NCBI GenBank assembly: GCA_034408855.1
Contig: JAWXCK010000156.1
Coordinates: 1 to 64,000, forward strand
Length of the DNA stretch: 64,000 nucleotides
Source: JAIYDQ01 sp034408855
GTDB lineage: Bacteria; Planctomycetota; Planctomycetia; Pirellulales; Pirellulaceae
Reading direction: 5' to 3'
Shown: piece by piece, positions 54,122-63,103 of the stretch
Position numbering within the stretch: the stretch's first letter is position 1
How the letters are laid out: every line of letters starts with the position of its first letter
Program-made: the position numbers and the translations under genes
The notes under the pieces: generated by a model
What the model saw: the letters and a program-made list of their open reading frames with translations, nothing else
The model's database searches: none
What the model was told of the DNA's origin: nothing

Positions 54122-55906
54122 CTATTCATTCGATGGCGACGAGATCAATGGACCTTCGCTGCCCAGTCCACCCTTGAGGTCTTGCGAAGGTCGTTCGACT
54201 TTCACATTCATTGGTGGTTCGGCCGCTCGCTCTTGTTCTTCGTTCCATTCAACTCGTTTGCGCGACAAGCCGATCTTGCGTTCTTCGCTATCGACTCGAA
54301 GAACCTTGACTTCGATCTCTTCTCCGACCTTCACAACTTCTTCAGGGTTTTCGATCTTATGATCGGCAAGCTCCGAGATGTGTAATAGGCCTTCCAAACC
54401 GTCTTCGAGTCCTACAAAAACTCCAAAGTTGGTGATCTTGGTGACCTTCCCGCGAACGATTTGACCCGACTGATACTTTTCGGGAATCGTGGAATTCCAT
54501 GGGTCGTCGTCCATTTGTTTCAGTCCAAGGGCGATTCGACGACGGCTTTGATCGACGCTCAATACTCGGCATTCGACGACTTGTCCCTTTTCGAGGACTT
54601 CGTTCGGATGGCTGATTTTGCGTGTCCAAGACATATCGGAAACGTGCAACAGGCCATCGATACCTTCTTCGAGTTCGATAAAGGCACCGTAGTTGGTCAA
54701 GTTACGAACCTTGCCAGAGACAAGACTGTTCTCGGGATACTTGTCGACCACAATGTCCCAAGGATTAGCTTGAGTTTGCTTGATACCGAGCGACAACTGC
54801 TGGCCTTGCGGATCGACTCCTAGAATCTTCACGTCGATCTTGTCACCGGTTTGAACCATCTCACTTGGATGATTGATGCGGCGGGTCCAAGACATTTCGC
54901 TGATGTGAACCAAGCCTTCGATCCCTGGCTCGAGTTTCACGAACGCACCATAGCTCATTACATTGACGACTTCGCCATTGATGACGGCGCCAACAGGATA
55001 GCGAGTTTCGATGTCTTCCCATGGATTGCCTTGCTTCTGCTTGAGTCCCAAAGCAATCTTCTGCTTTTCGCGATCGATCTGAAGGATCTTGACTTCGATT
55101 TCTTGATCGATACTGACCATCTCGGTCGGATGACCAATGCGTTCCCAAGCCATATCGGTTATGTGCAGCAAGCCATCGATGCCGCCCAAATCGACGAAGG
55201 CACCGAAATCGGCGATATTTTTGACAACACCTTTGCGGATTTGACCGACTTCCAATTCGCTCATCAAATGTTCGCGATCTTCTTCGCGTTGCTTTTCGAT
55301 CAGCGAACGACGGCTGACGACAATGTTGCGACGCAGCTCGTCGATCTTGAGGACTTCGCATTGAACAACGCGACCGATAAAGTCGCCAATGTCGTTGGGG
55401 CGACGAATGTCGACTTGGCTGGCAGGCAAGAATACGTTGACGCCGATATCGACCAACAAGCCGCCTTTGATTTTGCGGGTAACGGTTCCGGTAACGATTT
55501 GGCCTTCCTGGACCGAAGACATCATCGCTTCCCATTGGATGATCTTCTCGGCCTTGCGCTTGCTGAGGCTGATCATCCCACGTTGTTCTTCGACATTGCC
55601 GTATTGATCTTCGACTTCTTCGATCAAGACTTTGACCGTATCGCCAATCTGTGGTAATTCTTCGCCTTCACCCCATTCATTGCGATGGATCGCTCCTTCG
55701 CTCTTAAAACCGACATCGACGACGACAAATTCGGCATTAATTTCGACGACACGCCCTTCTACAATTTGATTGACGTCAAATTGGCGATCGGCATCATGGA
55801 GGCTATTGAGAAGCAGTTCTTCGCTTTCTTCGAGCGTGAACATCGCATCCAATTCGAGAGTAATCGATTCATCTTCGAGCGAACGAATGAGGTTACGGTT
55901 GACCAT
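54122..55906 (-). CDS. rpsA: 30S ribosomal protein S1
   Basis: A 594-residue protein with six S1 RNA-binding domains, recognisable by repeated GVVKNIADFGAFVDLG and VHISEMSW-type patterns at about 47, 131, 219, 304, 391 and 478. It has an acidic N-terminal part. S1 binds mRNA leaders at the small subunit and is essential in most bacteria. The length is somewhat above the E. coli protein (557), owing to N- and C-terminal tails. It is divergent from rpiB across 300 bp. Confidence 0.96.
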   Translation of the reverse strand: MVNRNLIRSLEDESITLELDAMFTLEESEELLLNSLHDADRQFDVNQIVEGRVVEINAEFVVVDVGFKSEGAIHRNEWGEGEELPQIGDTVKVLIEEVEDQYGNVEEQRGMISLSKRKAEKIIQWEAMMSSVQEGQIVTGTVTRKIKGGLLVDIGVNVFLPASQVDIRRPNDIGDFIGRVVQCEVLKIDELRRNIVVSRRSLIEKQREEDREHLMSELEVGQIRKGVVKNIADFGAFVDLGGIDGLLHITDMAWERIGHPTEMVSIDQEIEVKILQIDREKQKIALGLKQKQGNPWEDIETRYPVGAVINGEVVNVMSYGAFVKLEPGIEGLVHISEMSWTRRINHPSEMVQTGDKIDVKILGVDPQGQQLSLGIKQTQANPWDIVVDKYPENSLVSGKVRNLTNYGAFIELEEGIDGLLHVSDMSWTRKISHPNEVLEKGQVVECRVLSVDQSRRRIALGLKQMDDDPWNSTIPEKYQSGQIVRGKVTKITNFGVFVGLEDGLEGLLHISELADHKIENPEEVVKVGEEIEVKVLRVDSEERKIGLSRKRVEWNEEQERAAEPPMNVKVERPSQDLKGGLGSEGPLISSPSNE

Positions 55907-56209
55907 AAAGTGACAAAAAACCTTGGATTCTTCAAGCTGGAGTGGATGGGTCAGGTAGCCAAGAGGTTACCGTGTTAGACGCAGCCAGAAGCAGCAGCGA
56001 ACCCTTAAAAAGAAGGAATAGGACCAGCCAAGACGCGAATGCCATTCACTCGCGTTATAATCTTGCACCGATTCGGAGTGCGAAATTTAACAAGCATCCC
56101 GATTTACAGCAACGGCGTTCCCGAAAGAAAGCCGCCGGATATGCTATAAAAGTAGAGTTTTATTCCTGGCCGAACAGGCCTTAGCTTTTATTTGACGGAT
56201 ACGTGTTCA
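55907..56209. other. Divergent intergenic region between rpsA and rpiB
   Basis: No gene is seen. It likely contains the rpsA leader (S1 often autoregulates translation) and the rpiB promoter. A TATAAA at about 56144-56149 is a weak -10 candidate on the rpiB side. Confidence 0.35.
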
Positions 56210-56695
56210 ATGACTTCCGAGCCAATACTGCGATATGTAATCGGTGGCGACCATGCTGGGTTTGGTCTCAAAACGGAAGTCTTGACGCTTCTTCAGGCTG
56301 CCCAAATCAACGTAATTGACTGCGGAACACACTCGTCGGATCCCTGCGATTTCCCCGATTTTGCCGAAGCGGTCGCCAAGGAAATCTTGCAAGGTCGTGC
56401 GGATCGAGGCATTTTAGTGTGTGGGTCAGGCGTCGGCGTAAGTGTTGCCGCCAACAAATTCCCAGGGATACGTGCGTCGCTTTGCCATGACACCTATTCG
56501 GCGCGGCAAGGTGTTGAACACGATGATATGAACGTATTGTGCATTGGTGCGCGAGTCATCGGTCCCGAGGTTGCCTTCGAAATTGTCCGAGCCTTTTTGA
56601 AAGCTCGTTATACTCCGCAGCCTCGACATGCAGCCCGATTGGCAAAAATTGTCGATATTGAACGGCGAGTTCTCGAAAACAAGCTGGGTTGGTAA
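56210..56695 (+). CDS. rpiB: Ribose-5-phosphate isomerase B
   Basis: A 161-residue RpiB/LacAB family protein that interconverts ribose 5-phosphate and ribulose 5-phosphate. It has IGGDHAGFGLK at the start, DFPDFA, the CGSGVGVSVAANK active-site loop and DMNVLCIGARVIG. ATG at 56210 is preferred; TTG at 56192 adds only six residues. The SDR gene follows after 9 nt. Confidence 0.94.
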   Translation: MTSEPILRYVIGGDHAGFGLKTEVLTLLQAAQINVIDCGTHSSDPCDFPDFAEAVAKEILQGRADRGILVCGSGVGVSVAANKFPGIRASLCHDTYSARQGVEHDDMNVLCIGARVIGPEVAFEIVRAFLKARYTPQPRHAARLAKIVDIERRVLENKLGW

Positions 56696-56704
56696 CAAAA
56701 CGCT

Positions 56705-57472
56705 ATGAGTTCACGCGTCGTGGTCGTTACAGGCTCGTCTTCGGGCATCGGTCAATGTATTGCAGAAAAATTCGCTATTCATGGCGATAGTCTGATAGTC
56801 CACGGTTTCACGAATCTCGATGGTCTGGCCGTCTCAGCGCATAAAGTCGCCTCGACGGGTGCCGATATGCACAGCATCGTTGCCGATATTCGTGAGCAGG
56901 AAAGTGCCATGCGGCTTGTCCAAGAGGCGTTCGCCCGGCGAAATCGCGTCGACGTTTGGATCAATGCGGCTGGTGCGGATGTGCTTACCGGGTCAGCTAA
57001 AGATTGGAGTTTCGAACACAAACTTGAACAACTTTGGAAAACGGATGTCGCTGGTACGATCCGCATTAGTCGGGCTGTCGCAAATCGAATGCTCGAGCAG
57101 ACACCGGCCGATTCTTTGCCTGCGATTTTGAATATCTCGTGGGATCAAGCTGAACAGGGGATGGAAGGCGACAGTGGGCAACTCTTTAGTCCGATCAAGG
57201 CCGCCATAACGGCATTTAGCAAGAGCCTTGCCAAATCGGTCGGTCCCCGCGTTCGAGTCAATTGTATTGCTCCAGGCTGGATTCAAACGGAATGGGGGAT
57301 GACTGCATCCGAGACATGGGATCGACGAGCTCGCAGTGAATCGATGCTCGATCGCTGGGGGACGCCGCAAGACGTCGCGAATGTCGCATGGATGCTCGCC
57401 AGCCCCGAGTGCGAATTTATCAACGGGCAGACAATTGCCGTCAACGGTGGTTGGAAGCCGATGGTGACGTGA
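56705..57472 (+). CDS. Short-chain dehydrogenase/reductase with an atypical active site
   Basis: This 255-residue Rossmann protein has the SDR cofactor motif TGSSSGIG (9-16), NAAG (87-90) and the C-terminal CIAPGWIQTE. Ser145 and Lys165 are in place, but the catalytic Tyr of YxxxK is Phe161 (FSPIK). The activity may therefore be weak or different. The substrate is unknown. It is probably in an operon with rpiB (9 nt). Confidence 0.85.
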   Translation: MSSRVVVVTGSSSGIGQCIAEKFAIHGDSLIVHGFTNLDGLAVSAHKVASTGADMHSIVADIREQESAMRLVQEAFARRNRVDVWINAAGADVLTGSAKDWSFEHKLEQLWKTDVAGTIRISRAVANRMLEQTPADSLPAILNISWDQAEQGMEGDSGQLFSPIKAAITAFSKSLAKSVGPRVRVNCIAPGWIQTEWGMTASETWDRRARSESMLDRWGTPQDVANVAWMLASPECEFINGQTIAVNGGWKPMVT

Positions 57473-57513
57473 GGCTGAGATGATGAAAATATGAGCGGCA
57501 CGGAACTAGCATT

Positions 57514-57987
57514 TCATCCGAGCAAAAAGTGGCTCACGAATAATTCGCGTGCTTTCTTCCATTTCGAACTTCCAATCAAGCAGACCATCGTCTCGGCCGT
57601 GATTCGCTTCTGAGAAATCCAAAGCTCGATCGTTTCTTTTGACGCTGGTCCATACTCGCCACCGCTTGGTGGACGAACGAAATAAAGTTGTTCGGCTTCT
57701 GGTTTATCCAGCTCGACTAGTTCCGGTTTCATGATGGACGGCGAACTCGATTCAACGGGAGACTCGCTGAACGGTAGCGAATACTCGACTGGCGATTGAA
57801 GTACTTGCCGATCGATCGGCTTAGGTGTGTTCGCCAAAGATTCGTCTAAGGATCGTGAGAACTCTTGATTATTCTCGGGAATGCGAAATTTGCCTTGGCA
57901 CTTCGGGCAGACCCCCCGCTTCTTCGCAAGTTCGCCTTTTACATTCATCGGTGCCTTACAAAGGTGGCACTTAAATCGTATACCCAT
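57514..57987 (-). CDS. Zinc-ribbon and GYF_2 (DUF4339) domain protein
   Basis: A 157-residue protein with an N-terminal zinc ribbon (CHLCKAP and CPKCQGKF), a low-complexity linker rich in Ser, Pro and Glu, and a C-terminal GYF_2 domain (about 100-150: YFVRPPSGGEYGPAS then a WKKAREL helix). GYF_2 domains bind proline-rich peptides and are common in planctomycete scaffold proteins. Convergent with the SDR gene. Confidence 0.85.
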   Translation of the reverse strand: MGIRFKCHLCKAPMNVKGELAKKRGVCPKCQGKFRIPENNQEFSRSLDESLANTPKPIDRQVLQSPVEYSLPFSESPVESSSPSIMKPELVELDKPEAEQLYFVRPPSGGEYGPASKETIELWISQKRITAETMVCLIGSSKWKKARELFVSHFLLG

Positions 57988-58004
57988 TTTTTACTTGAGT
58001 GCTC

Positions 58005-58976
58005 TCAACGAAAAGTATTGTGGCAAGCATTGCATGCCTTATCGAGTTGACCAGCTGCTTCGCGGGCCATCGTTGGATTATTAAGCTTTACCGCGTCCGC
58101 AATATGTTTGGCTTCTAAGATCATCTGGCTTGTCCATGATTTGTACTCGCCGTCGTCCGCATCATTCATCCCAGGTTGATGGAGTGTCTCGCCAATCATC
58201 CCGATCAGCTCGGCAAACTTTAAGGTCTCATCGGTGTGCGATTTGAATTCGGCTTCCGACGCGACAAATCGATTCAAGTTCTCGCGGAAAGCCCATTCTA
58301 AGACTTGCATGCTAGGTACGCGATCGGCAATCTCAGACCAATTCAACTCGGCAATTGGGGAAGTATCGTTGAGCGGAGAGCCTTTCAGGAGTGTCCCCAG
58401 ATCTTCCATGCGAAGCTTGGCTTCGTTGAAGGCCGGCCCTGTCGCTACTTTGGCATTGGCCGCCATTCGCGAGAAACGTCCACGAGCGATGGTTGCCGAG
58501 TTCTGCCAACGAACTTTTTCGGGATACATTTCGATGACCGCGAATAGAATCGCCTGCAACGTGAACTCTCGACGGGCATCTTTATAGCTTCCGGCCGCGA
58601 ACTTGGCAGGCGTTGTGACGATCGAATCCAATCGACGCTTCCCTTCTTTGACTAAATCTTCGATCGATTGCCCGCTAATTCGCTCCTTCCAAATCGCACT
58701 TCCTGAACTATTGGAGTTGCCCGATGCATCTGACGTGACGACCTCGTCAGCTTCTGTCGACGAGCTTGCCAGATCGCTGGCTGACGGCGGTTGCCCGACA
58801 AGTTGCTTAAGAACATCGACAAAAAACACGCCTTCAAATTCTTGCGGGATTAATGGCGGACGCGCTGCTCGCATCGGCTTGCGTCGCAATTGTTGGGCGT
58901 GCATAACGCCCACCAGGACCAAGCCCATCAACACGGCTATCGATAGACTTCGCGATGTAATTTTGGTTGCTGGCAT
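58005..58976 (-). CDS. Exported class-II-cytochrome-like protein
   Basis: A 323-residue protein with a signal peptide (about 9-27). A long helical region contains a four-helix-bundle-like C-terminal part. At the very C-terminus it has Cys-Asn-Ala-Cys-His, as in class II (c'-type) cytochromes whose haem site is near the end. It is probably a periplasmic electron carrier or haem sensor. ATG at 58976 is preferred to TTG at 58979. It lies 17 nt upstream of the GYF_2 gene on the same strand. Confidence 0.75.
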   Translation of the reverse strand: MPATKITSRSLSIAVLMGLVLVGVMHAQQLRRKPMRAARPPLIPQEFEGVFFVDVLKQLVGQPPSASDLASSSTEADEVVTSDASGNSNSSGSAIWKERISGQSIEDLVKEGKRRLDSIVTTPAKFAAGSYKDARREFTLQAILFAVIEMYPEKVRWQNSATIARGRFSRMAANAKVATGPAFNEAKLRMEDLGTLLKGSPLNDTSPIAELNWSEIADRVPSMQVLEWAFRENLNRFVASEAEFKSHTDETLKFAELIGMIGETLHQPGMNDADDGEYKSWTSQMILEAKHIADAVKLNNPTMAREAAGQLDKACNACHNTFR

Positions 58977-59193
58977 CAAATTTCGTTGGAGCGACTTTTC
59001 AATAGGGGGGATGACGATCGCGTTGCAGATGCTTGTATTTTAGAGTATTTTGCGAGCGATGGGGGCGATGCATAAAAATGATTCTAGAAAGAGCTCGCAT
59101 TTCTAGTGTGCTTGGTGCAGACTAACCCGAATTGCGCCGGCTCGATCGCGATGGTTGAAAAGTTGTCCCAACTCCTCCTTCCCGCCTTAAATT

Positions 59194-60663
59194 ATGAACA
59201 TAACTTTTGCGAAAACGTTGGTCGCATTCTTTTGGACATTCTTGGTGATCGCAGTTGCTAACAACTCCGTGAACGCCGACCGACAACCGAACATTTTATT
59301 GATGATGGCGGATGATCAAGGTTGGGGAGAGACAGGATACAATGGCCACCCGAACCTGAAGACACCTGTACTCGATGAAATGTCGCAAAAGGGGCTACGA
59401 CTGGATCGTTTCTATGCGGCGTCGCCCGTTTGTTCGCCGACACGAGCAAGTGTTATGACGGGGCGTCACGCAAATCGATCCGGTGCCTTTGCACCGAATT
59501 GGTCGACGCGACCCGAAGAGATTACGATTGCTCAGATCTTGAAGTCGGCAGGTTACCGCACCGGCCACTTCGGCAAGTGGCATTTAGGGGCCGTAAAAAA
59601 AGATTCGCCACTCAATCCAAATCGAATGGGGTTCGATGAATATCTCTCGCACGATAATTTTTTCGAGATGGACCCACCGCTAAGTCGCAACGGTGAGCCA
59701 CCGCAGATAATTCATGGGGAGAGTTCTGAGATCGTCGTGGCCGAAGCCGCGAAATTTGCGAATCGAGTAACCGCCGAAGGCAAACCGTTTTTCATCGTGG
59801 TTTGGTTTGGCTCACCTCACGGACCTTATTCTGGCTTAAATGCAGATATTGAGCTTTACCGAGATGTCAAAAAAGAAGAAATGCGACTTCGCTTTGCTGA
59901 GATCACGGCCATGGATCGCGCGATCGGCACCATGCAGCAAACATTAAGTGATCTAAAGATCGAAGATGACACTCTGCTTTGGTTCAATTCCGATAACGGC
60001 ATTCCGATAGCGAACGAAGTAGACTCGTTCAATGGTGGTTGGCGAGGTCGCAAAGGCGATATCTATGAAGGTGGATTATTGGTTCCGGCGATCATTCAAT
60101 GGCCATCTGTCATTCAGTCAGGACGACGCAGCGATGTCGCGTGTGTTACATCAGACATCTTACCGACCGTTCTCGATTTGCTCGGACTGAAGCACCCGAA
60201 TCCTGATCGCCCAATCGATGGAATCAGTTTGAAGTCATTGATTGTCAATGACAGCATGAAGGAACGCCCGTCGCCGATCGGCTTTTGGAAATATCCTTCG
60301 GGCGGTGAAGGAAAGAACGAGCGTTGGATCGCTGCGGCACTATCTACCGGTACGACGCCTACGACAAAGCAATCGAATATCCTCTTCAACAATTTTCGGC
60401 ATCCAGTGGTCAAGCTCGATGATTTCGAAGGCGATGCGGCATGGACTGACGCTCGCTACAAATTGGTAGTCACTCCTGGGAACGTCAAAAGGAAGAAGAA
60501 ATCTACTTCGAGCGCCAGTCTCTATGACTTGCAATCGGATCCCAAAGAAACCCGAGACATAGCAGCCGAACAACCCGATCGCGTTACACGGATGCAAAGT
60601 GAACTTGAAGCCTGGCAGCGTTCCGTCGAACGCAGTCTCAGCGGAGCCGATTTTAATAGATAA
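59194..60663 (+). CDS. Secreted sulfatase (formylglycine type)
   Basis: A 489-residue family S1 sulfatase with a signal peptide (about 10-28). Metal residues are Asp40-Asp41 (MADDQGWGE). The modification motif is Cys80-Ser-Pro-Thr-Arg84, with the following GRHANRSG box. GKWHLG and a second metal site near FNSDNGIP are also seen. Cys80 must be oxidised to formylglycine by an FGE. The target sulfate ester, probably on an algal polysaccharide, is not known. Confidence 0.93.
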   Translation: MNITFAKTLVAFFWTFLVIAVANNSVNADRQPNILLMMADDQGWGETGYNGHPNLKTPVLDEMSQKGLRLDRFYAASPVCSPTRASVMTGRHANRSGAFAPNWSTRPEEITIAQILKSAGYRTGHFGKWHLGAVKKDSPLNPNRMGFDEYLSHDNFFEMDPPLSRNGEPPQIIHGESSEIVVAEAAKFANRVTAEGKPFFIVVWFGSPHGPYSGLNADIELYRDVKKEEMRLRFAEITAMDRAIGTMQQTLSDLKIEDDTLLWFNSDNGIPIANEVDSFNGGWRGRKGDIYEGGLLVPAIIQWPSVIQSGRRSDVACVTSDILPTVLDLLGLKHPNPDRPIDGISLKSLIVNDSMKERPSPIGFWKYPSGGEGKNERWIAAALSTGTTPTTKQSNILFNNFRHPVVKLDDFEGDAAWTDARYKLVVTPGNVKRKKKSTSSASLYDLQSDPKETRDIAAEQPDRVTRMQSELEAWQRSVERSLSGADFNR

Positions 60664-60670
60664 TCGAGTA

Positions 60671-61996
60671 TTATCTAAAATGTTGCTTTGCGAATGCTAG
60701 GTATTGGTCCCAATCATAGGCTGTTACATCATGAACGCCGGAACGGATATGGTAGCCAATCCGACCTTTGTTGACCGGTTCGTTAACCGATGGCATCGCG
60801 TCCGACGTTAGCGTAATTCCCGGTACACCCAAAAGTCGGTATACCGGATCGGCAAAGTAAGCCGCGAGAAACTCGCCGCGTGGGTCGGCCCAAGTATCTT
60901 CAGCTGCGCTAGCAACATAAACCGGACGCGGGGCGACCAACGCGATGAGCTCATGCTGGTCGATAGGCATCGCAGCCTCATTGTCGTCGTACTTCGTAAA
61001 AGCATCGCTAAACCAATGCGGGAACGAACTATTGATCCGCTTTACCGTTTCTCCAAAGTTTCGTTTATTCAGCGCCGCGCCGCCACATCCTGAATCGTTC
61101 GAGATGACGAGCGCAAAGCGTTCATCCTGTGCACCTGCCCACAAAGATGTTTTTCCAAGTCGCGAGTGCCCAATGACCGCGACATGCTTCGCATCGATGG
61201 CTGGATCGGTTTCCAAGTAATCCAGAGCTCGACTGAGCCCCCACGACCATGCCCCGATTGATCCCCACTCGGTAGGGCCCGGTTTGACTTGACCTTCTGA
61301 ATAGAAAAGTGGGTGAAGTCCATTTTGCCAAGAGTCCTTAGTTCCCTTATCGTTTTCGCCGTAGTCTGGATCGATGTCGCCATAGTAAATCGTCGCCAGC
61401 GCGAAGTTGTTTTCGATGAGCTTTTCTACCTGCCATCGACTTGCCTCGACGCCTCGCGACGATTCTGTCGAACGATGGTCGACGACGCCGGTCTTTGAAT
61501 TGGCTCGCATCCAATGGGTGTTGAGTGTAATGTTCGGGTCGGAATGAACCGCGTGATTTCCATTGAAATTAAGTCCAAGAAAAACGGGTGATGGTTTGTC
61601 GCTTTTGGGCGAGTAGATCAAGATGCCAACTGCCAGCTTCCGATCGCCTCGTTGAAAAGTCATTGTGACTTCTTTGCGAATCGCTTGTCCACCAAGGGCA
61701 TCCGCGTCAACGTTTCCCACTTCGAATTGGACTTTCAAATCGGTTGGCGTTTTCGGCGTATAGCCATAGACATGCTCGGCAAACAAGTTCAACAATTCTG
61801 AGCGGCGTTCGGTTCGCCAACGCTCGGCAGAATCGACGCGATTTCCGTTCTGCATCCGCAATGGATCGGGTAGAACGTATGGCAGAACAGCAGCTTCGTC
61901 ATCGTTGAATCCATCTTTCTGTGCCATCACATTTTCGCTCGAACACGTCAACACAATCCCCAGCAATATTCGCCAATTAACTCGCAAAGACCGCAT
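60671..61996 (-). CDS. CE15-type glucuronoyl esterase / alpha-beta hydrolase, exported
   Basis: This 441-residue protein from ATG 61996 has a signal peptide. It matches bacterial CE15 esterases: LNFNGNH near 142-148, nucleophile GHSRLGK (Ser278), NDSGCGGAA at 300-308, FPHWF near 325-329, and catalytic His422 (GVHDVTAYDWD). It probably cleaves ester bonds of glucuronoyl residues on plant or algal polysaccharides. Its stop is 7 nt from that of the convergent sulfatase gene, which suits polysaccharide breakdown. Confidence 0.87.
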   Translation of the reverse strand: MRSLRVNWRILLGIVLTCSSENVMAQKDGFNDDEAAVLPYVLPDPLRMQNGNRVDSAERWRTERRSELLNLFAEHVYGYTPKTPTDLKVQFEVGNVDADALGGQAIRKEVTMTFQRGDRKLAVGILIYSPKSDKPSPVFLGLNFNGNHAVHSDPNITLNTHWMRANSKTGVVDHRSTESSRGVEASRWQVEKLIENNFALATIYYGDIDPDYGENDKGTKDSWQNGLHPLFYSEGQVKPGPTEWGSIGAWSWGLSRALDYLETDPAIDAKHVAVIGHSRLGKTSLWAGAQDERFALVISNDSGCGGAALNKRNFGETVKRINSSFPHWFSDAFTKYDDNEAAMPIDQHELIALVAPRPVYVASAAEDTWADPRGEFLAAYFADPVYRLLGVPGITLTSDAMPSVNEPVNKGRIGYHIRSGVHDVTAYDWDQYLAFAKQHFR

Positions 61997-62145
61997 GAAG
62001 ACTCTCCTGACGAATAAACTCACTGAAAGTGCTACTCTCACGATTTTCCGATAGCACGCTTTGCAAAATTGTAACCTTATTCTTTCTATCGATACATAGC
62101 ATTCGCGTTCTGATTGTCGGATTGAAGCGTCTGATCGCTCGTTCA

Positions 62146-62730
62146 TTATCCTCGCCGCTTTTCGAGCAACACCATCATGAGCAATGAAAGCAACGCTCGA
62201 AGTTCATCGTCTTCATCGATCTCGCCGATTTTTTCAATGACAAAATATCGCTCGAAAAACGATGGCTTCTTGAGCACGCGAAGGACTGGTCTGCCGTCCG
62301 CTTTGGTGATCAAGTAACTTGGGTTCAATAGAAATACGAATATGAAACCAATGATCGGGAGCTCGCCTAGCACCGATTCGATAAGTTTTTTCCATGGACT
62401 CTCTTCGCGAAGATGCATTTCGATCGCGTTGTTCTCGAATATCTCGTAGTGGGCAGACCAAAGCGATCGCATTCCGCGACGTCGAACCGATCCCCAATCG
62501 CTACCATCCGACGCCGTGAAGCGATAGTTTGCCGAGAAGTCAAGAATGCGATCCGCCTGTATATCAAAAAGTTTGTCCTTCAGCTTCGAATCGGAAAAGA
62601 CTTCAACTTTTTCCTTTAGTCGAAACATCTTCTGCTTGACGAATAAAACCGTATTCTTGTTGGCATCGCGGACGGCTACTTGTTGCGAGAATGCCCATAG
62701 TTTGAATCGAATGTCGAGTGGATATTGCAC
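62146..62730 (-). CDS. LURP-one-related (Tubby-like fold) protein
   Basis: A 194-residue protein matching the LURP-one-related family (DUF567): YPLDIRFKLWAF, VRDANKNTVLFVKQKMFRLKE, ADRILDFSANYRF, RRGMRSLWSAHYEIF and a single helix (VLGELPIIGFIFVFLLNPSYL). The fold is Tubby-like, and some members bind phospholipids. Function in bacteria is unknown. The start is GTG at 62730, supported by GGAG 6 nt upstream. Confidence 0.82.
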   Translation of the reverse strand: MQYPLDIRFKLWAFSQQVAVRDANKNTVLFVKQKMFRLKEKVEVFSDSKLKDKLFDIQADRILDFSANYRFTASDGSDWGSVRRRGMRSLWSAHYEIFENNAIEMHLREESPWKKLIESVLGELPIIGFIFVFLLNPSYLITKADGRPVLRVLKKPSFFERYFVIEKIGEIDEDDELRALLSLLMMVLLEKRRG

Positions 62731-62987
62731 GAGCTGCTCCTATGGGTGTTCGGGGTACAGTTCCGTCCGGTATTTCGCCGGACGATGTATAATGTGATTG
62801 GCATTGTAAAACATCTAGTCGCTTCGTGCAGAGTATTACCAATCCAACGAAAGTAAACGCGAATTCGAGGAAGTGCAACGGTGTCCACGCACCATCGTTT
62901 GAAAAGCTTGGTGACGCCGCCAGAAATAAGCGTCGAGAGGCTGCACAGACCACATGCCGCGAAAAATGCAACAGCCAAACCGAGCAT
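62676..62987 (-). CDS. Possible small membrane protein, perhaps frameshifted
   Basis: From ATG 62987 the frame gives LGLAVAFFAACGLCSLSTLISGG, a convincing membrane helix, then loses protein-like character near TLYIVRRNT. A neighbouring frame over about 62790-62870 reads WTPLHFLEFAFTFVGLVILC, a second helix. Together they could be one two-helix protein broken by a frameshift, or chance. The frame overlaps the start of the LURP-one gene by 55 nt, so it is weakly supported. Confidence 0.25.
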   Translation of the reverse strand: MLGLAVAFFAACGLCSLSTLISGGVTKLFKRWCVDTVALPRIRVYFRWIGNTLHEATRCFTMPITLYIVRRNTGRNCTPNTHRSSSCNIHSTFDSNYGHSRNK

Positions 62988-63103
62988 GATGCAGCCAAGG
63001 GGTTGGCTGTTTTGAATGGGCAAGTTAAACTGGCGTAGCTGTTATGACGCTTTCGGGTTACCGTCGAAAAATAGTATCCATTGCGATCGCCTTCATCGAA
63101 GCC

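Noticed and set aside
54851..55657. Long plus-strand frame opposite rpsA, and 54861-55535 on the minus strand in another frame
   Set aside because: Codon-bias shadows of the S1 gene: compositionally odd, no homology to known folds, and fully covered by a clear ribosomal protein gene.
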